Assembly (NCBI RefSeq): GCF_018128905.1
Contig: NZ_CP063808.1
Span: 4,960,001-5,024,000, forward strand
From: Streptomyces sp. A2-16
GTDB taxonomy: Bacteria > Actinomycetota > Actinomycetes > Streptomycetales > Streptomycetaceae
Length of the DNA stretch: 64,000 nucleotides
Direction of reading: 5' to 3'
Shown here: one piece after another, positions 41,045 to 50,592 of the stretch
Numbering within the stretch: position 1 is the stretch's first letter
How the letters are laid out: each line of letters opens with the position of its first letter
Translations under genes and position numbers: made by a program
The notes under the pieces: generated by a model
Database searches by the model: none
Told to the model about the DNA's origin: nothing
What the model saw: the letters and a program-made list of their open reading frames with translations, nothing else

Positions 41045-43879
41045 TCAGGCGAGGCGCAGTACGGCTCCCAGTCCACGCCGACGGGCGAGCACGGCTTCGG
41101 TGACCGCGGCGGCGAGAATCAGCGCGGTGACGCCGGCGACGAGCGCGACGGTCAGTGAGAAGTCGGTGTGCAGTGCCGGCTGGGTGGGGCCGCCGGTGAA
41201 CTGCCGCAGGTCCAACGTCTGCGCCATGAGCCGCGGTTCGAGTACTCCGAGCAGAGTGCCGCCCACAGCTACGGCGAGCGCGAGGGGCAGCAGTTGCAGG
41301 AAGTGCAGGATCCCGGCCTGTGTGCCGCCGAGTCCGAGTGTGCGCAGGAAGGACGTCGTGCGACTGCGTTCGTACGAGGTCAGCCTGAGTTCCAGGACGA
41401 GCGCGAGCAGTCCCGACAGGGCGGCCAGGATCGAGGTGGTGCTGTAGATCGTGACGAGTCCCCGCGTCAGGCCGTCGGTGCGCAGAGCACTCAGCGTCTC
41501 GGAGCGCACGCGAATCCGGGCCAGTGGCCCCAGTTCCCTGGCCGCCGCCGACCGCAGTGCGGCGGGTTTGGCGGTGGCGGGAGTGGCGGCCTTGACGAGC
41601 AGGACGGTGCTTCCCGAGGACTGTGGGGGGATCAGGCGCGCGGCTCGGGCCGTGGTGATCAGCAGCGGTGCATCGGCGGCGATCTGCGCCGTGACCGGCC
41701 CCAGGAGCGGATCGTGCAGTTCAGCGGCGGTAAGAGTGCCGGCCGGCGTGAAGACCAGGTCTCTCGGGCGCTGTCCGTGGGGCACGACCTTGCTGGTGAA
41801 GCCGCCGCGGTGCTCTCTCGCCCGCAGCTCGGGCGAGAGGAGACACGGCAGCGGGGCGTTCGCGTCGGCTCGGGCATCCGCCGACGTGGCCAGGCGGGCC
41901 AGCACGGTGGCGGCCAGCGGCGACTTCGGGGCGACGGCGGCGAGTTCCTCCGGGTCCACGGTGATCACGGCGACCGGCGAGATCTCCGCGCCGTCGGCCT
42001 GTCCTACCAGGTCGAGGGTGTACAGGTGCTGGAGGGCTGTCCGCGTTCCGCTGGTGCGGGCACTCGTCGCACGCGTGACGGTCCCGGCCACGGTCGCGCT
42101 CGCGTCGGCGCCGGTGGTCCAGGCCGCACCGGTGGCCAGACCGTCGTCGATCGTCTGGTGCACGAGCCCGCCGAACACGGCCGTCCCCAGGGTCAGGACC
42201 AGGACGAACAGCGCCAGCCCGGTCGCCGGGGCGTCGTGCGCGGCCCGGGCCGCGCCGATGAAGCCCACCGTTCCCCGGCCGCGCCGGGCCCGCCGCAGCA
42301 CCATGCGCAGCACGAACGGGTAGCAGCGCAGCAGGATGAGTACGACGGTCAGCGCCACCAGTGCCGGCACGGCGCCGAGGATGCCGTCGGGGCCCTGCGA
42401 GCGCAGCGCGACCACGCCTGACGCCGTCGCGATCAGTACCGTCAGTTCCAGGACCACGCGCCGGCCGACGGCGATGTTCCGGCGTGAGCGCCGCAGCCGC
42501 CCGCGTCTGCGTGGTTCGCGGACCGCGAGCCAGGTCATCAGCGGCAGCGTCAGTGCCACCGCCGAGGCGGCGAGGGCGGCGGTCATCGGTTGGGGCGATC
42601 CGGACGTGCCGTCGGGAGCGAGGGCCGCTCCGGCCGTCCAGCCGAGCACTGCGGCGATCGCCACCACCGGCCAGGCCATGGCGCAGCGCAGCAGCACCAG
42701 CCGCACGGTGGACGCGCCCCGCGCGCGCTGCAACCGCAGATGCGCCTGCCTCCGGCGCAGCAGCAGCCGTACCGCGACGGTGACCGTGGCCAGTGCGACC
42801 GCGGCCAGCGCGTCGACGGCGAACGTAGCCAGCTGTCTGGCCTGTTGGTCCTCAGCGGTGAAGGCGGCGAGCAGCGGCGTCAGGGAGTCGATCGCCAACA
42901 GGGGGCCGGTGGCCTGGCCGCCGACATGGCAGCTGAGGTCGCTGGTGATCGGATCGACCCCCTGACACAGGTTCGCGTTCAGGTCCGCGCCGTAGTTGGA
43001 CAGCGAGCCGGTCAGCGCCTGGGCCCGGTGGAGCGCCGCCCCGGACAGGTCGGCGCGCAGCTGCCAGGTCATCCGGGGGCCGCCGACGCCGGCTCCGGCC
43101 AGCAGGTCGGCCGCGTCGAGGCCGACGAGGCCGCGGACGGCGAGCACCGTGCCCGCGGAGTGCTCGGCCGGGTAGCGGGAGGGCTGGTCCAGTGTCTCGC
43201 GGCCCGACCAGAAGTCGTCGCTCGCGGCCGTGGTGCGGTAGACACCGCTCACGAGCAGCTGCGCGCGCGGCGGTGCGTCCTGCACGCCGGGCGTCTTGGC
43301 GAACTCGAGGGTCAGCCGGCTGCCGGCCCGCACACCGAGCGCGTCCGCACCGGCCTGCGACAACCCGATCTGCGGTGCCGTGCCCAACGGCGTGTGGTCG
43401 GCCGGCGGACGTCCGCTGACGTAATGCAGGTGGGCCCGCGCGGACGGCAGATAGCTGAGCGCCAGCCGGGTGCCGGCGTTCGTCGGACCCGGAGGCCGCG
43501 GTGAGATCAGGGACGTCTGCTCGTAGTCGTAGCTGCCGCCGGTGACCGTCACATGCCGTGCGGCGGGGCCCGTGAGCTGCTCGGTGAGGGTGCGTCCTGC
43601 GCCGAGCAGGCCGGCCGCGTCCAGGGCGGGCGGCACGGTGCCGAAGACCTCGGGTGTGGTGCTCAGGCTGATCAGGGGCGCTTGTGCCTGCGCGGCGTCG
43701 ACACGCTGCCGCAGTGCCCGGTCCTCCTGGCCGCCCGCGAACGCCGGGGCCCACGCGCACAGTGCGGTGAGCACCAGGACCACGACCCCGAGGCAGGCCA
43801 GCAGCGGCAGATCGCCGCGGCTCTCCTTGCGTATCAGGCGCCGCGTGACCGCCGCGCCCGCGCGCACGGGTCGCGTCAT
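41045..43879 (-). CDS. FtsX/MacB-type ABC permease, 944 residues
   Basis: N-terminal membrane span (LPLLACLGVVVLVLTALCAW), a large outer domain of about 300 residues, then several spans (AVALATVTVAVRLLLRRRQ; VVAIAAVLGWTAGAAL; LALFVLVLTLGTAVFGGLV), a second outer domain, and a C-terminal FtsX block (IYSTTSILAALSGLLALVLELRLTSYERSRTTSFLRTLGL ... FSLTVALVAGVTALILAAAV). ATG 43879 has a GGAAGGA site; TTG 43942, overlapping the upstream stop, is the alternative. With its partner it should form a heterodimeric mechanotransmission exporter or enzyme-release system for lipids, peptides or antibiotics. Confidence 0.9.
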   Translation of the reverse strand: MTRPVRAGAAVTRRLIRKESRGDLPLLACLGVVVLVLTALCAWAPAFAGGQEDRALRQRVDAAQAQAPLISLSTTPEVFGTVPPALDAAGLLGAGRTLTEQLTGPAARHVTVTGGSYDYEQTSLISPRPPGPTNAGTRLALSYLPSARAHLHYVSGRPPADHTPLGTAPQIGLSQAGADALGVRAGSRLTLEFAKTPGVQDAPPRAQLLVSGVYRTTAASDDFWSGRETLDQPSRYPAEHSAGTVLAVRGLVGLDAADLLAGAGVGGPRMTWQLRADLSGAALHRAQALTGSLSNYGADLNANLCQGVDPITSDLSCHVGGQATGPLLAIDSLTPLLAAFTAEDQQARQLATFAVDALAAVALATVTVAVRLLLRRRQAHLRLQRARGASTVRLVLLRCAMAWPVVAIAAVLGWTAGAALAPDGTSGSPQPMTAALAASAVALTLPLMTWLAVREPRRRGRLRRSRRNIAVGRRVVLELTVLIATASGVVALRSQGPDGILGAVPALVALTVVLILLRCYPFVLRMVLRRARRGRGTVGFIGAARAAHDAPATGLALFVLVLTLGTAVFGGLVHQTIDDGLATGAAWTTGADASATVAGTVTRATSARTSGTRTALQHLYTLDLVGQADGAEISPVAVITVDPEELAAVAPKSPLAATVLARLATSADARADANAPLPCLLSPELRAREHRGGFTSKVVPHGQRPRDLVFTPAGTLTAAELHDPLLGPVTAQIAADAPLLITTARAARLIPPQSSGSTVLLVKAATPATAKPAALRSAAARELGPLARIRVRSETLSALRTDGLTRGLVTIYSTTSILAALSGLLALVLELRLTSYERSRTTSFLRTLGLGGTQAGILHFLQLLPLALAVAVGGTLLGVLEPRLMAQTLDLRQFTGGPTQPALHTDFSLTVALVAGVTALILAAAVTEAVLARRRGLGAVLRLA

Positions 43880-43938
43880 GGTCCGTCCTTCCAGGTCGTG
43901 TCCGGGGTCGTCCTTGTCCGTCGTGCCGGGCCGCAGGC

Positions 43939-46900
43939 TCAACGGTCCTCACCCGCTCGCAGCACCCGTACCAGGTCCACTCGCGACAGCAGCCTGGCCA
44001 GCGCCAGCACGACCGCGCTGATGAGGACAGCGGTGGCCACCGTGAAGAGAGCCACGGTCGCCCAGGGCATGACCAGGGGCAGCGGCGGATAGGGCGCCTG
44101 CCCGTTGTCGTCCACCGTGACCAGTGGCAGCACCGCCGACGCGAGGGCCATGCCCATCAGCGCCCCGGGGACCACAGCGAACAGAGCCAGACCCAGTTGC
44201 TCGGCACCCAGCAGCGCGGACAGGTTTCCGGCGCGGACGCCGATCGCCCGCAGCAGAGCGAACTCCTTGCGACGCTGCCGGGTGGAGACCACGGCGTGCA
44301 CGGTGAGGGCGATGACCGCGAAAGCGGGGGCCAGGTACCGGACCAGTTCCAGCACCCGGCGCAGCCCGCTGCGGAACGGGTCCGCCTGAAGGGAAGCGGC
44401 GGTACGCGCTGTGGTGGTGATGCGGCCCAGCGCGGGCTGTTCCTCGACGGCGGCGGCCGTGCGCGCGCTGTCGGTGCTGCTCAGCCACCAGAACGCGGGC
44501 TCCTCCGGGTCGGCGCCGACCCGCGTCATCGCGGCGGCGAGTTGCCGCTGGTCGGCGATCAGATGCCCTTGTCCGCGGCCCAGTCCGGGCAGCGAGCCGA
44601 CCCGGCCCACCACCTTGGCCGTGATCCGGGCGCTTCCCAGGTCCAGCGTCGTGGTGGCGCCCACGCTCAGGCGCACGGCGCTCAGCGTCGAGGCGTCGGC
44701 GCGCACGGGCAGCGGCGCCGGACCGCCGGCCGGGCCCGCGACGAGTCGCACCTGGCCGGCGGGCCGGGTGTCGTAATCGCTCGCGGACAGGCCGCCGCCG
44801 AGTGCGTCGTCGACGGCCTGCGAGCGCCGGATACCGGTGCTGACGGTGGTCCGCAGTACCCCGGAGCCGCCGGGAACGACGGAGCAGACCCCGGGGGTGC
44901 CGGGCTCATAGCCCCCAGTGAGTTTCCCCTCGCACGCGCCCGCGGTGGAGTCGGAAGCGTGGGCCGTGCCGTCGGCCCAGGACTGCCCGCGCGGCAGCCG
45001 GGTCACCCAGGTGTCCGTGGCACCGCGCGCGCCCACCCGGATCAGTTCCAGGTCCAGTCGCGCGGGACGGGTGCCCGGCTGGGGGAGAACATTGACGGCG
45101 GTCACCGTCAGCGGGTACTGCCTCGGGTGGCCGCCGCTCAGCGACACCTCGAGGGGTACGACGACGGTGTGCCGGGCTCCGTCGGCGGCGGGCAGGTGGG
45201 TGGCAACCGTGCTGACGAGACCGGAGGCGTCCTGGACGGTCAACTCCAGTCCCGGTGCGGCCCGGCTGCTGTCACTGCTGAGCCGCTCGTCCAGCAGCAG
45301 CGCGGTCGGACGCCCGGGCAGCCGTATGCCGGAGACATCCGGTGACGGGGTGCGGGGAGCGGGTCCGCCGACCGTCCCGACCAGTTCCTCGGTGGCGCCG
45401 CCGGGCAGGTTCACCGTCGACCGCGTCACCGGCGTCACGGCGGTCACCGCCGGCAGGGCGCGATAGGCGGCGCCCAGTACGGAGGAGGGGTAAGTGCCGG
45501 CTGCGGACGGCGAGATCCGCGCGTCGGCGCCGACCGTGTACGCGGCCTCCTCGGAGGCGAGGGCGCCGAGGCAGGCCAGCGCGGTGGTCGCGAAGGCGCT
45601 CACCGACACGGCCAGGCACATCAGGACCACCGGTCCCGCGTTGCGCGCCGCCCGCCGGCCCAGCTGCCAGCCGGCCAGTGCGAGGACCAGACCCCGGCTG
45701 CGACGGCCGAACGCGTCCAGCGCAAGGGAGGCCAGCGGCAGCAGTCGTAGGAGAAGGAGGGCGGCGGCGCCCGCGACCAGGGCCGGCACCAGGACCAGCA
45801 CCGGGTCCGCGGACGCGCCCCCGGTACCCGGACCGGCCAGCAGCGAGTGGTGCCGCCTCAGTTCCAGATAGCCCAGGACGGCCAGGGCCGCCAGGGCCAG
45901 GTCGGCGCCAAGGCGGTGCGTGGCGGTGGCCCGGGCGCCCCGGGCCGAGCGCGGTCGCGTCGACGGCAGTACGGGCAGCAGCACCGCCGCGGCGTGCACC
46001 AGCAGGGTCAGACCCACCGCCGCCCAGGCGCCGGTGCCCAGGGCGCCGGGGTGCAGCAGTCCGGCCAGGAAGGGCGCGGCGACAGCGGCCGGGATGCCGG
46101 TGAGCGCCCACTCCCCCGTGGCGCTCCCCAGCAGCCGCAGGGTTCCGGCGCCTCTGGCCCGTTGGAGAGCCAGTTCGTCGCGCCGACGCACCGTCAGCTG
46201 ACGTGCGGCCAGGACCAGAGTGGCGAGGGCGAGGGCCGCCAGCATCACGCTCGGCAGGTACAGCGAGGACCGGGCCGCCACCATGGGCACCGTCAGGTCG
46301 TCGATGGCCCCCGGCAGACCGGAGACCACGGTCAGGTCGTCCAGCGAAGGCTGCCGCCCGCCGAACACCGACACGCGGCTCTGGCTCCCGGAGAACGCGC
46401 GCAGCCGTGCGTGCAGCCCGGCGAGGTCGGCCGCTTCGATCCGGGAGAAGTCGGGCTGCACACTCCAGTGGGCCGTCAGGTGGCTGTTCAGGACGGCGCT
46501 GCCGTTGAGGGCCGACGCCGAGACCACGAGCAGGCTCTGGTCGACGGTCGCCCCTGGGGCCAGGTCGCCGGCCATGGCCGGCCAGAATCCGGCGGCGCCG
46601 CGCGCCCGGAAGACGCCGGTGATCCGTACGGTCATGGGACGTCCGAAGGCGTCCTCCAGCCGCAGGGCGGTGCCGGGTCCGATGCCCAGACGCCGGGCCA
46701 GCGCGTCGGGCACCGCAGCGTCGACCGGGGCGGTGGATCCGGTGGCGACCCGGACGTCGGGGAGGGAGGTGAACGCGGCTGCCGGTGCGTCGGCGGTGCC
46801 GTCGGGCCACCGTCCGGCGACCAACTGCCCGAACCTGCCCCCGCCTTGGACGGCGACCGGGTGCAGCCCGCCGGCTCCGGGAAAACGCGGCGGGCCGGCC

Positions 46901-47295
46901 ACGTCGCCGATCCCTGTCACCGAGACCGGCGACACGCCCAGCAGACCGACGTAGGTCCGCTGCGGCACTCCGGCGAACACCCGCTCGGCGGCGGCCCGTA
47001 CATCGCGATCGGCGGCGGCCATTCCGCCGGCCCGAAAGGACGCGCTGACGCTCGCCTGTGCGTCGATACGGCCGGCCAGCCGCCGCACGGCTCCGTCCTG
47101 CACCGAACTCCCCGCCAGCGCCGCGAGCGCGGCCAGCGCCGTGGCACACAGCAGCACGGTCACCGCGACGGCGGCCAGCGCCGACCCGTGCCGGGCGGCC
47201 CGTCTGACCACGGCGGGAAGCCGCTGCCGAGATGGACGCGGGGCAGCCGGGTCTGGCCGAGGCGAAGAACTCAAGGCCGTGGCGGCCACATGCAA
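43939..47295 (-). CDS. FtsX/MacB-type ABC permease, 1118 residues
   Basis: A cytoplasmic Pro/Arg-rich start leads to the first span (SALAAVAVTVLLCATALAALAAL), a long outer domain (about 70-345), a cluster of spans (SLYLPSVMLAALALATLVLAARQL and following), a second outer region, and the C-terminal FtsX core (RYLAPAFAVIALTVHAVVSTRQRRKEFALLRAIGVRAGNLSALLG). The phrase RRKEFALLRAIG is the usual coupling-helix motif that contacts the ATPase. First gene of a two-gene leftward unit that faces the ATPase gene. At 1118 residues it is larger than typical MacB-type subunits (about 400-850). Confidence 0.9.
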   Translation of the reverse strand: MHVAATALSSSPRPDPAAPRPSRQRLPAVVRRAARHGSALAAVAVTVLLCATALAALAALAGSSVQDGAVRRLAGRIDAQASVSASFRAGGMAAADRDVRAAAERVFAGVPQRTYVGLLGVSPVSVTGIGDVAGPPRFPGAGGLHPVAVQGGGRFGQLVAGRWPDGTADAPAAAFTSLPDVRVATGSTAPVDAAVPDALARRLGIGPGTALRLEDAFGRPMTVRITGVFRARGAAGFWPAMAGDLAPGATVDQSLLVVSASALNGSAVLNSHLTAHWSVQPDFSRIEAADLAGLHARLRAFSGSQSRVSVFGGRQPSLDDLTVVSGLPGAIDDLTVPMVAARSSLYLPSVMLAALALATLVLAARQLTVRRRDELALQRARGAGTLRLLGSATGEWALTGIPAAVAAPFLAGLLHPGALGTGAWAAVGLTLLVHAAAVLLPVLPSTRPRSARGARATATHRLGADLALAALAVLGYLELRRHHSLLAGPGTGGASADPVLVLVPALVAGAAALLLLRLLPLASLALDAFGRRSRGLVLALAGWQLGRRAARNAGPVVLMCLAVSVSAFATTALACLGALASEEAAYTVGADARISPSAAGTYPSSVLGAAYRALPAVTAVTPVTRSTVNLPGGATEELVGTVGGPAPRTPSPDVSGIRLPGRPTALLLDERLSSDSSRAAPGLELTVQDASGLVSTVATHLPAADGARHTVVVPLEVSLSGGHPRQYPLTVTAVNVLPQPGTRPARLDLELIRVGARGATDTWVTRLPRGQSWADGTAHASDSTAGACEGKLTGGYEPGTPGVCSVVPGGSGVLRTTVSTGIRRSQAVDDALGGGLSASDYDTRPAGQVRLVAGPAGGPAPLPVRADASTLSAVRLSVGATTTLDLGSARITAKVVGRVGSLPGLGRGQGHLIADQRQLAAAMTRVGADPEEPAFWWLSSTDSARTAAAVEEQPALGRITTTARTAASLQADPFRSGLRRVLELVRYLAPAFAVIALTVHAVVSTRQRRKEFALLRAIGVRAGNLSALLGAEQLGLALFAVVPGALMGMALASAVLPLVTVDDNGQAPYPPLPLVMPWATVALFTVATAVLISAVVLALARLLSRVDLVRVLRAGEDR

Positions 47296-47661
47296 CCCCC
47301 GCAGAATCGAACATGTGACGGTGACGGCGTGTCACAGTCCTACCAGGCACCACCAAGACCGCACAAGGATCGCCGACGCCGTTCGCGCGACACCGGTGGT
47401 GCCGACCTGCACGGGGTCCAAAGCCAGGCTCTTGCACGGGAGTTGCGGACGCATCCGGTGCAGCCACCGCGTCGCCGTTTCCGGGCGGCGGTACGTGCCG
47501 CGCGCTCGGCTCCGCCCGGCATTTGCGACGCCTCCTGGGGCCTCCGCGGCCGCCAGACGTGATCGTGGGCCGTTGATGTCCGGGCAGCGGTCCCGAAACG
47601 AACCGTGTACCCATCAGCAGATCCCGTGGCGGGCACGGGCACGGCTGTGGCCGGCAGGCGG
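47296..47661. other. Gap upstream of the permease unit
   Basis: 366 bases that should carry the promoter for the leftward permease unit. Frames on both strands are Arg-rich shadows; I see no gene, strong repeat or clear operator. Confidence 0.35.
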
Positions 47662-48210
47662 CTACGGTCTGTCTCCGACGGCGCCGGTGCCGAGTCGGGT
47701 GAGCAGCCAGAAGGTGATTGCGGTGCCGGTCCCGTAGGCGAGGTGTGCGCCGAAATCCCAGGCCAGAACCTTGGTGTCGTACTGCCAGATCGGCCTGTAG
47801 AGCCCTGCGATCGGCAAGGTGACGTAGTCACCGGCGAACACCGCGCCACCCAATGGCACGCCATGGACAGGGGAAGGCCTGGGCAGTGATCCGGCCACGA
47901 TGCCGTAGGCGGCGCCCGCCGCTGAGCCGTAGGCCCAGTGAGCGATGGTGCTCGTGAGCCAGGCGGAACCATCAGGAAGTCGGCGCTGGGTGAAACCCTC
48001 GATGACCCGCTTCGCCACCTGCCCCGGATCGGGGGCCTTCTCCCAGCTTTCGACCGGCGCGAATTCCCAGGCGAGTGGGCTGTTCGTCCCGCCTGCTCGA
48101 CGGTAGTTCAGGTAGTGGACGGCATCCAGACACACCGTTCCCACCGCCCCGGCCAGCAGGCCGGCGGTGACCGCCGCGAGGGGAGTCAGCGGGTTTCTTC
48201 GGGAGCGCAT
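47662..48210 (-). CDS. Hypothetical membrane protein, 182 residues
   Basis: ATG 48210 with GGAG 9 bases upstream. An N-terminal span (PLAAVTAGLLAGAVGTVCLDAV) is followed by HYLNYRRAGG, a soluble stretch with VAKRVIEGFTQRRLPD, and three more hydrophobic segments (STIAHWAYGSAAGAAYGIVAG; LGGAVFAGDYVTLPIAGLY; FGAHLAYGTGTAITFWLLTRLG). The pattern recalls DUF1440-like four-span proteins that carry an inhibitor-type WAYG motif, but I am not sure of the family. Function unknown; stands alone. Confidence 0.75.
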   Translation of the reverse strand: MRSRRNPLTPLAAVTAGLLAGAVGTVCLDAVHYLNYRRAGGTNSPLAWEFAPVESWEKAPDPGQVAKRVIEGFTQRRLPDGSAWLTSTIAHWAYGSAAGAAYGIVAGSLPRPSPVHGVPLGGAVFAGDYVTLPIAGLYRPIWQYDTKVLAWDFGAHLAYGTGTAITFWLLTRLGTGAVGDRP

Positions 48211-48560
48211 GACGCAATCTCCATATCGGTCAGGGCCGAAAGGATGACGCCCCTCCCTTCCTCACCCGGGCGGCGCGGCGGAACATCCGGCCCGCAATCG
48301 AGTATCCGGCGGTCGGAGAACGTCCGCGAGCGCAGGCGGGGAGGGACGGTGGGTGCGTGCGGGGCGACGTGCGGATTCTTTCGTGACTGCAGGTCACCCA
48401 CGCTCGCCCCGGACACGGGCCGTGTCGTTGAGTGATGATCTGATCACAGATGGTTATCGTCCCTACGGGGTCCGCAGTATTTGTCTGTGACTCCTGCGAA
48501 CAGCGAGCGACCCTGCAGGCGAATCCCGACAGCGCTGGGCCGTGTCCCGATTGGAGTTCC
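48211..48560. other. Divergent intergenic region
   Basis: 350 bases between divergent membrane-protein genes. A locally AT-rich segment (48430-48465, with TGATCTGATCACAGAT) could hold promoter or operator elements for the rightward permease. No gene is supported. Confidence 0.4.
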
Positions 48561-49865
48561 ATGACCTCGGCGGGTTCCGGACAGCAGCAAGCGCTCGCGC
48601 GCGCCTTTGCTGTGGCTCGTCATGGCCGGTTGTGGCTGGTGCCGACCGTCCTGTGCGCGCTGGTGGCGTTGTTTCTGACGCTGCTCTACATGGGCGGCAT
48701 CCTCAACCCGAACGGAAACCTGCGCCGATTGCCGATCGCCCTGGTCGACACGGACCAGGGCCCGCCGCTGCCCGGACAGCAACAGGCCCTGGGCGCGCAG
48801 GTGAGCCGGTCGGTCGTCGCATCAACTCCAGCGGGCACCGTGCAGTGGCGTCGGCTCAGCCAGGCGCAGATGCAGGACCAGCTGGCGTCGGGCAAGGTCT
48901 ACGGCGCCCTGGTCATCCCAGCCGACTTCACCACTTCGGTGGCGGCGCTGACGACGCCCCAGGCCTCGGCGCGGCCCTCCCTCACGGTCCTGACCAACCC
49001 CGGGCTGGGCAGCCTCGGCTCCTCCCTGGCCAGTCAGATCAGCCAGCGTGCGGCTCACCAGGTATCCCTGACCATCGGCCGACGGCTGATGACCCAGGCT
49101 TCCACCCAGGGCGCCGACGCCACGACCCTTGCGCTCCTGGGCGACCCGATCGATGTCACTACTCGCGTGGGCCACCCCATCGGCCACCACAGCGGCCTCG
49201 GCCTGACAGCCTTCTACTTCACCCTGCTCCTGGTGCTCACCGGGTTCGTGGGCGGAAACATCATCAACAGCGGGGTCGACGCGGGCCTGGGATACACCGA
49301 CAACGAGATCGGCCCCTGGCACACCCGGCGGCCGACGGTGCCGATCAGCCGCACACAGACGCTGCTGCTGAAAATGCTCATGACCGCGGGAATCACCGTG
49401 CTGACCACCAGCCTGCTGATGTTCGCCGCGATCACGATTCTGGGCATGGACGCATCGCACCTGCCGCTGCTGTGGATCTTCTCCTACTGCGCGAGCCTGG
49501 CCGTGGGTCTGGGGGTGCAGGCCATCAACGCGGCCTTCGGCGGGATCGGCCAGGTGGTGTCCATGTTCGTGTTCATCGCCCTGGCCCTGCCGTCCTCGGG
49601 TGCGACGATTCCCCTCCATGCCGTTCCGGGCTTCTACCGCTTCCTGGCCCTGTTCGAACCGATGAGGCAACTCAGTGACGGTGTGCGATCCATCCTCTAC
49701 TTCGACGCCCGGGCCGACGCCGGCCTGACCCGCGGCTGGTCCATGATCGCCATCGGCGTTGCCCTCGCCCTGCTGTTCGGGTTCGCCATGACCCTCTACT
49801 ACGACCGCAAAGGGCTGAACCGCCTGACCGCACGGCCCTCCGCAAAACCCGGTGAGGCACCGTGA
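48561..49865 (+). CDS. YhgE/Pip-like ABC-2-type membrane protein
   Basis: 434 residues, ATG 48561 with GGAG 6 bases upstream. One span near the N-terminus (LWLVPTVLCALVALFLTLLYMGG), an outer domain of about 150 residues starting with the typical LRRLPIALVDTDQG, then five spans (LTAFYFTLLLVLTGFVGGNII; LMTAGITVLTTSLLMFAAITILG; LLWIFSYCASLAVGLGV; IGQVVSMFVFIALALPSSGATIP; GWSMIAIGVALALLFGFAMTLYY). This matches YhgE/Pip/DUF3533 proteins, related to ABC-2 permeases and to type VII secretion or phage-receptor proteins. No ATPase is adjacent. Function unknown. Confidence 0.85.
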   Translation: MTSAGSGQQQALARAFAVARHGRLWLVPTVLCALVALFLTLLYMGGILNPNGNLRRLPIALVDTDQGPPLPGQQQALGAQVSRSVVASTPAGTVQWRRLSQAQMQDQLASGKVYGALVIPADFTTSVAALTTPQASARPSLTVLTNPGLGSLGSSLASQISQRAAHQVSLTIGRRLMTQASTQGADATTLALLGDPIDVTTRVGHPIGHHSGLGLTAFYFTLLLVLTGFVGGNIINSGVDAGLGYTDNEIGPWHTRRPTVPISRTQTLLLKMLMTAGITVLTTSLLMFAAITILGMDASHLPLLWIFSYCASLAVGLGVQAINAAFGGIGQVVSMFVFIALALPSSGATIPLHAVPGFYRFLALFEPMRQLSDGVRSILYFDARADAGLTRGWSMIAIGVALALLFGFAMTLYYDRKGLNRLTARPSAKPGEAP

Positions 49866-50130
49866 TCGGCCCCGAGCCGCACGAGAGTCCGCACACCGTA
49901 CAGCCGTCGAACAGGACGCTGCGTCGGTCACCTGCGACTACCAGCTCTCACCGCACACGCGGCAACCTGTCGAGCCAGTGCACGGCACGTCGAGCGTTCA
50001 ACAGCCAGTACGGGCCTTTTGGTCCTGCCATACCGCGGTCGGCCGGGCCTGGGTCAGTTGGCCTCCCACCAGCGGGGAGTGACGTCAGCACAGTTGTCGG
50101 CTTCGCCTGCCCGGCAAATTCAGCACCTGA

Positions 50131-50525
50131 CCCGGCGATGGCCGTACTCGCGCCATCGAAGCCGTCACCGGAGCGGACGATTTCCCCGCCGACCTCGCCG
50201 GACGCTACGGCTGGATCAACCGTGCCCTGCCCGACGTCGAACTGGACGGCTTCGTGGAGCTCCTGGACGAACCCGTCCCCGGCTTCCCGCCCGCGGGCCT
50301 CCAGACCCCCAAGCGTTTGATCAACGACCTCACCCGAAGCCCGCGCGTATCCGCTCCGAGGCCGCCACCTTCCAAGCACTGATCGCCCTGGCCGGAACCC
50401 GCGATCGTCTGGACCGTCTGGCTCACCGAGCCGCGTGCGGAGGATCGTTGCGGCGGCGCAAACTGTTCGTCGCAGGGCTTGCGGGTACGAACGCGTCATC
50501 CGAGGCCGCCGGCGGTGAGGACTGA
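50131..50525 (+). pseudogene. Decayed enoyl-CoA hydratase/isomerase, C-terminal part
   Basis: One frame reads TRAIEAVTGADDFPADLAG, RYGWINRALPDVELDGFVEL and LQTPKRLINDLT; a shift near 50340 then gives SEAATFQALIALAGTRDRLDRL. These are the crotonase C-terminal helices. The CoA-binding half is missing and 49866-50130 holds nothing recognisable. Probably non-functional. Confidence 0.75.
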
Positions 50526-50592
50526 GTGGATCGCGGGTGTCCCGCACGCGGACGGTCTCCGCGTGCGGGATCGGGTGCTTCCTCCGGGAGGG

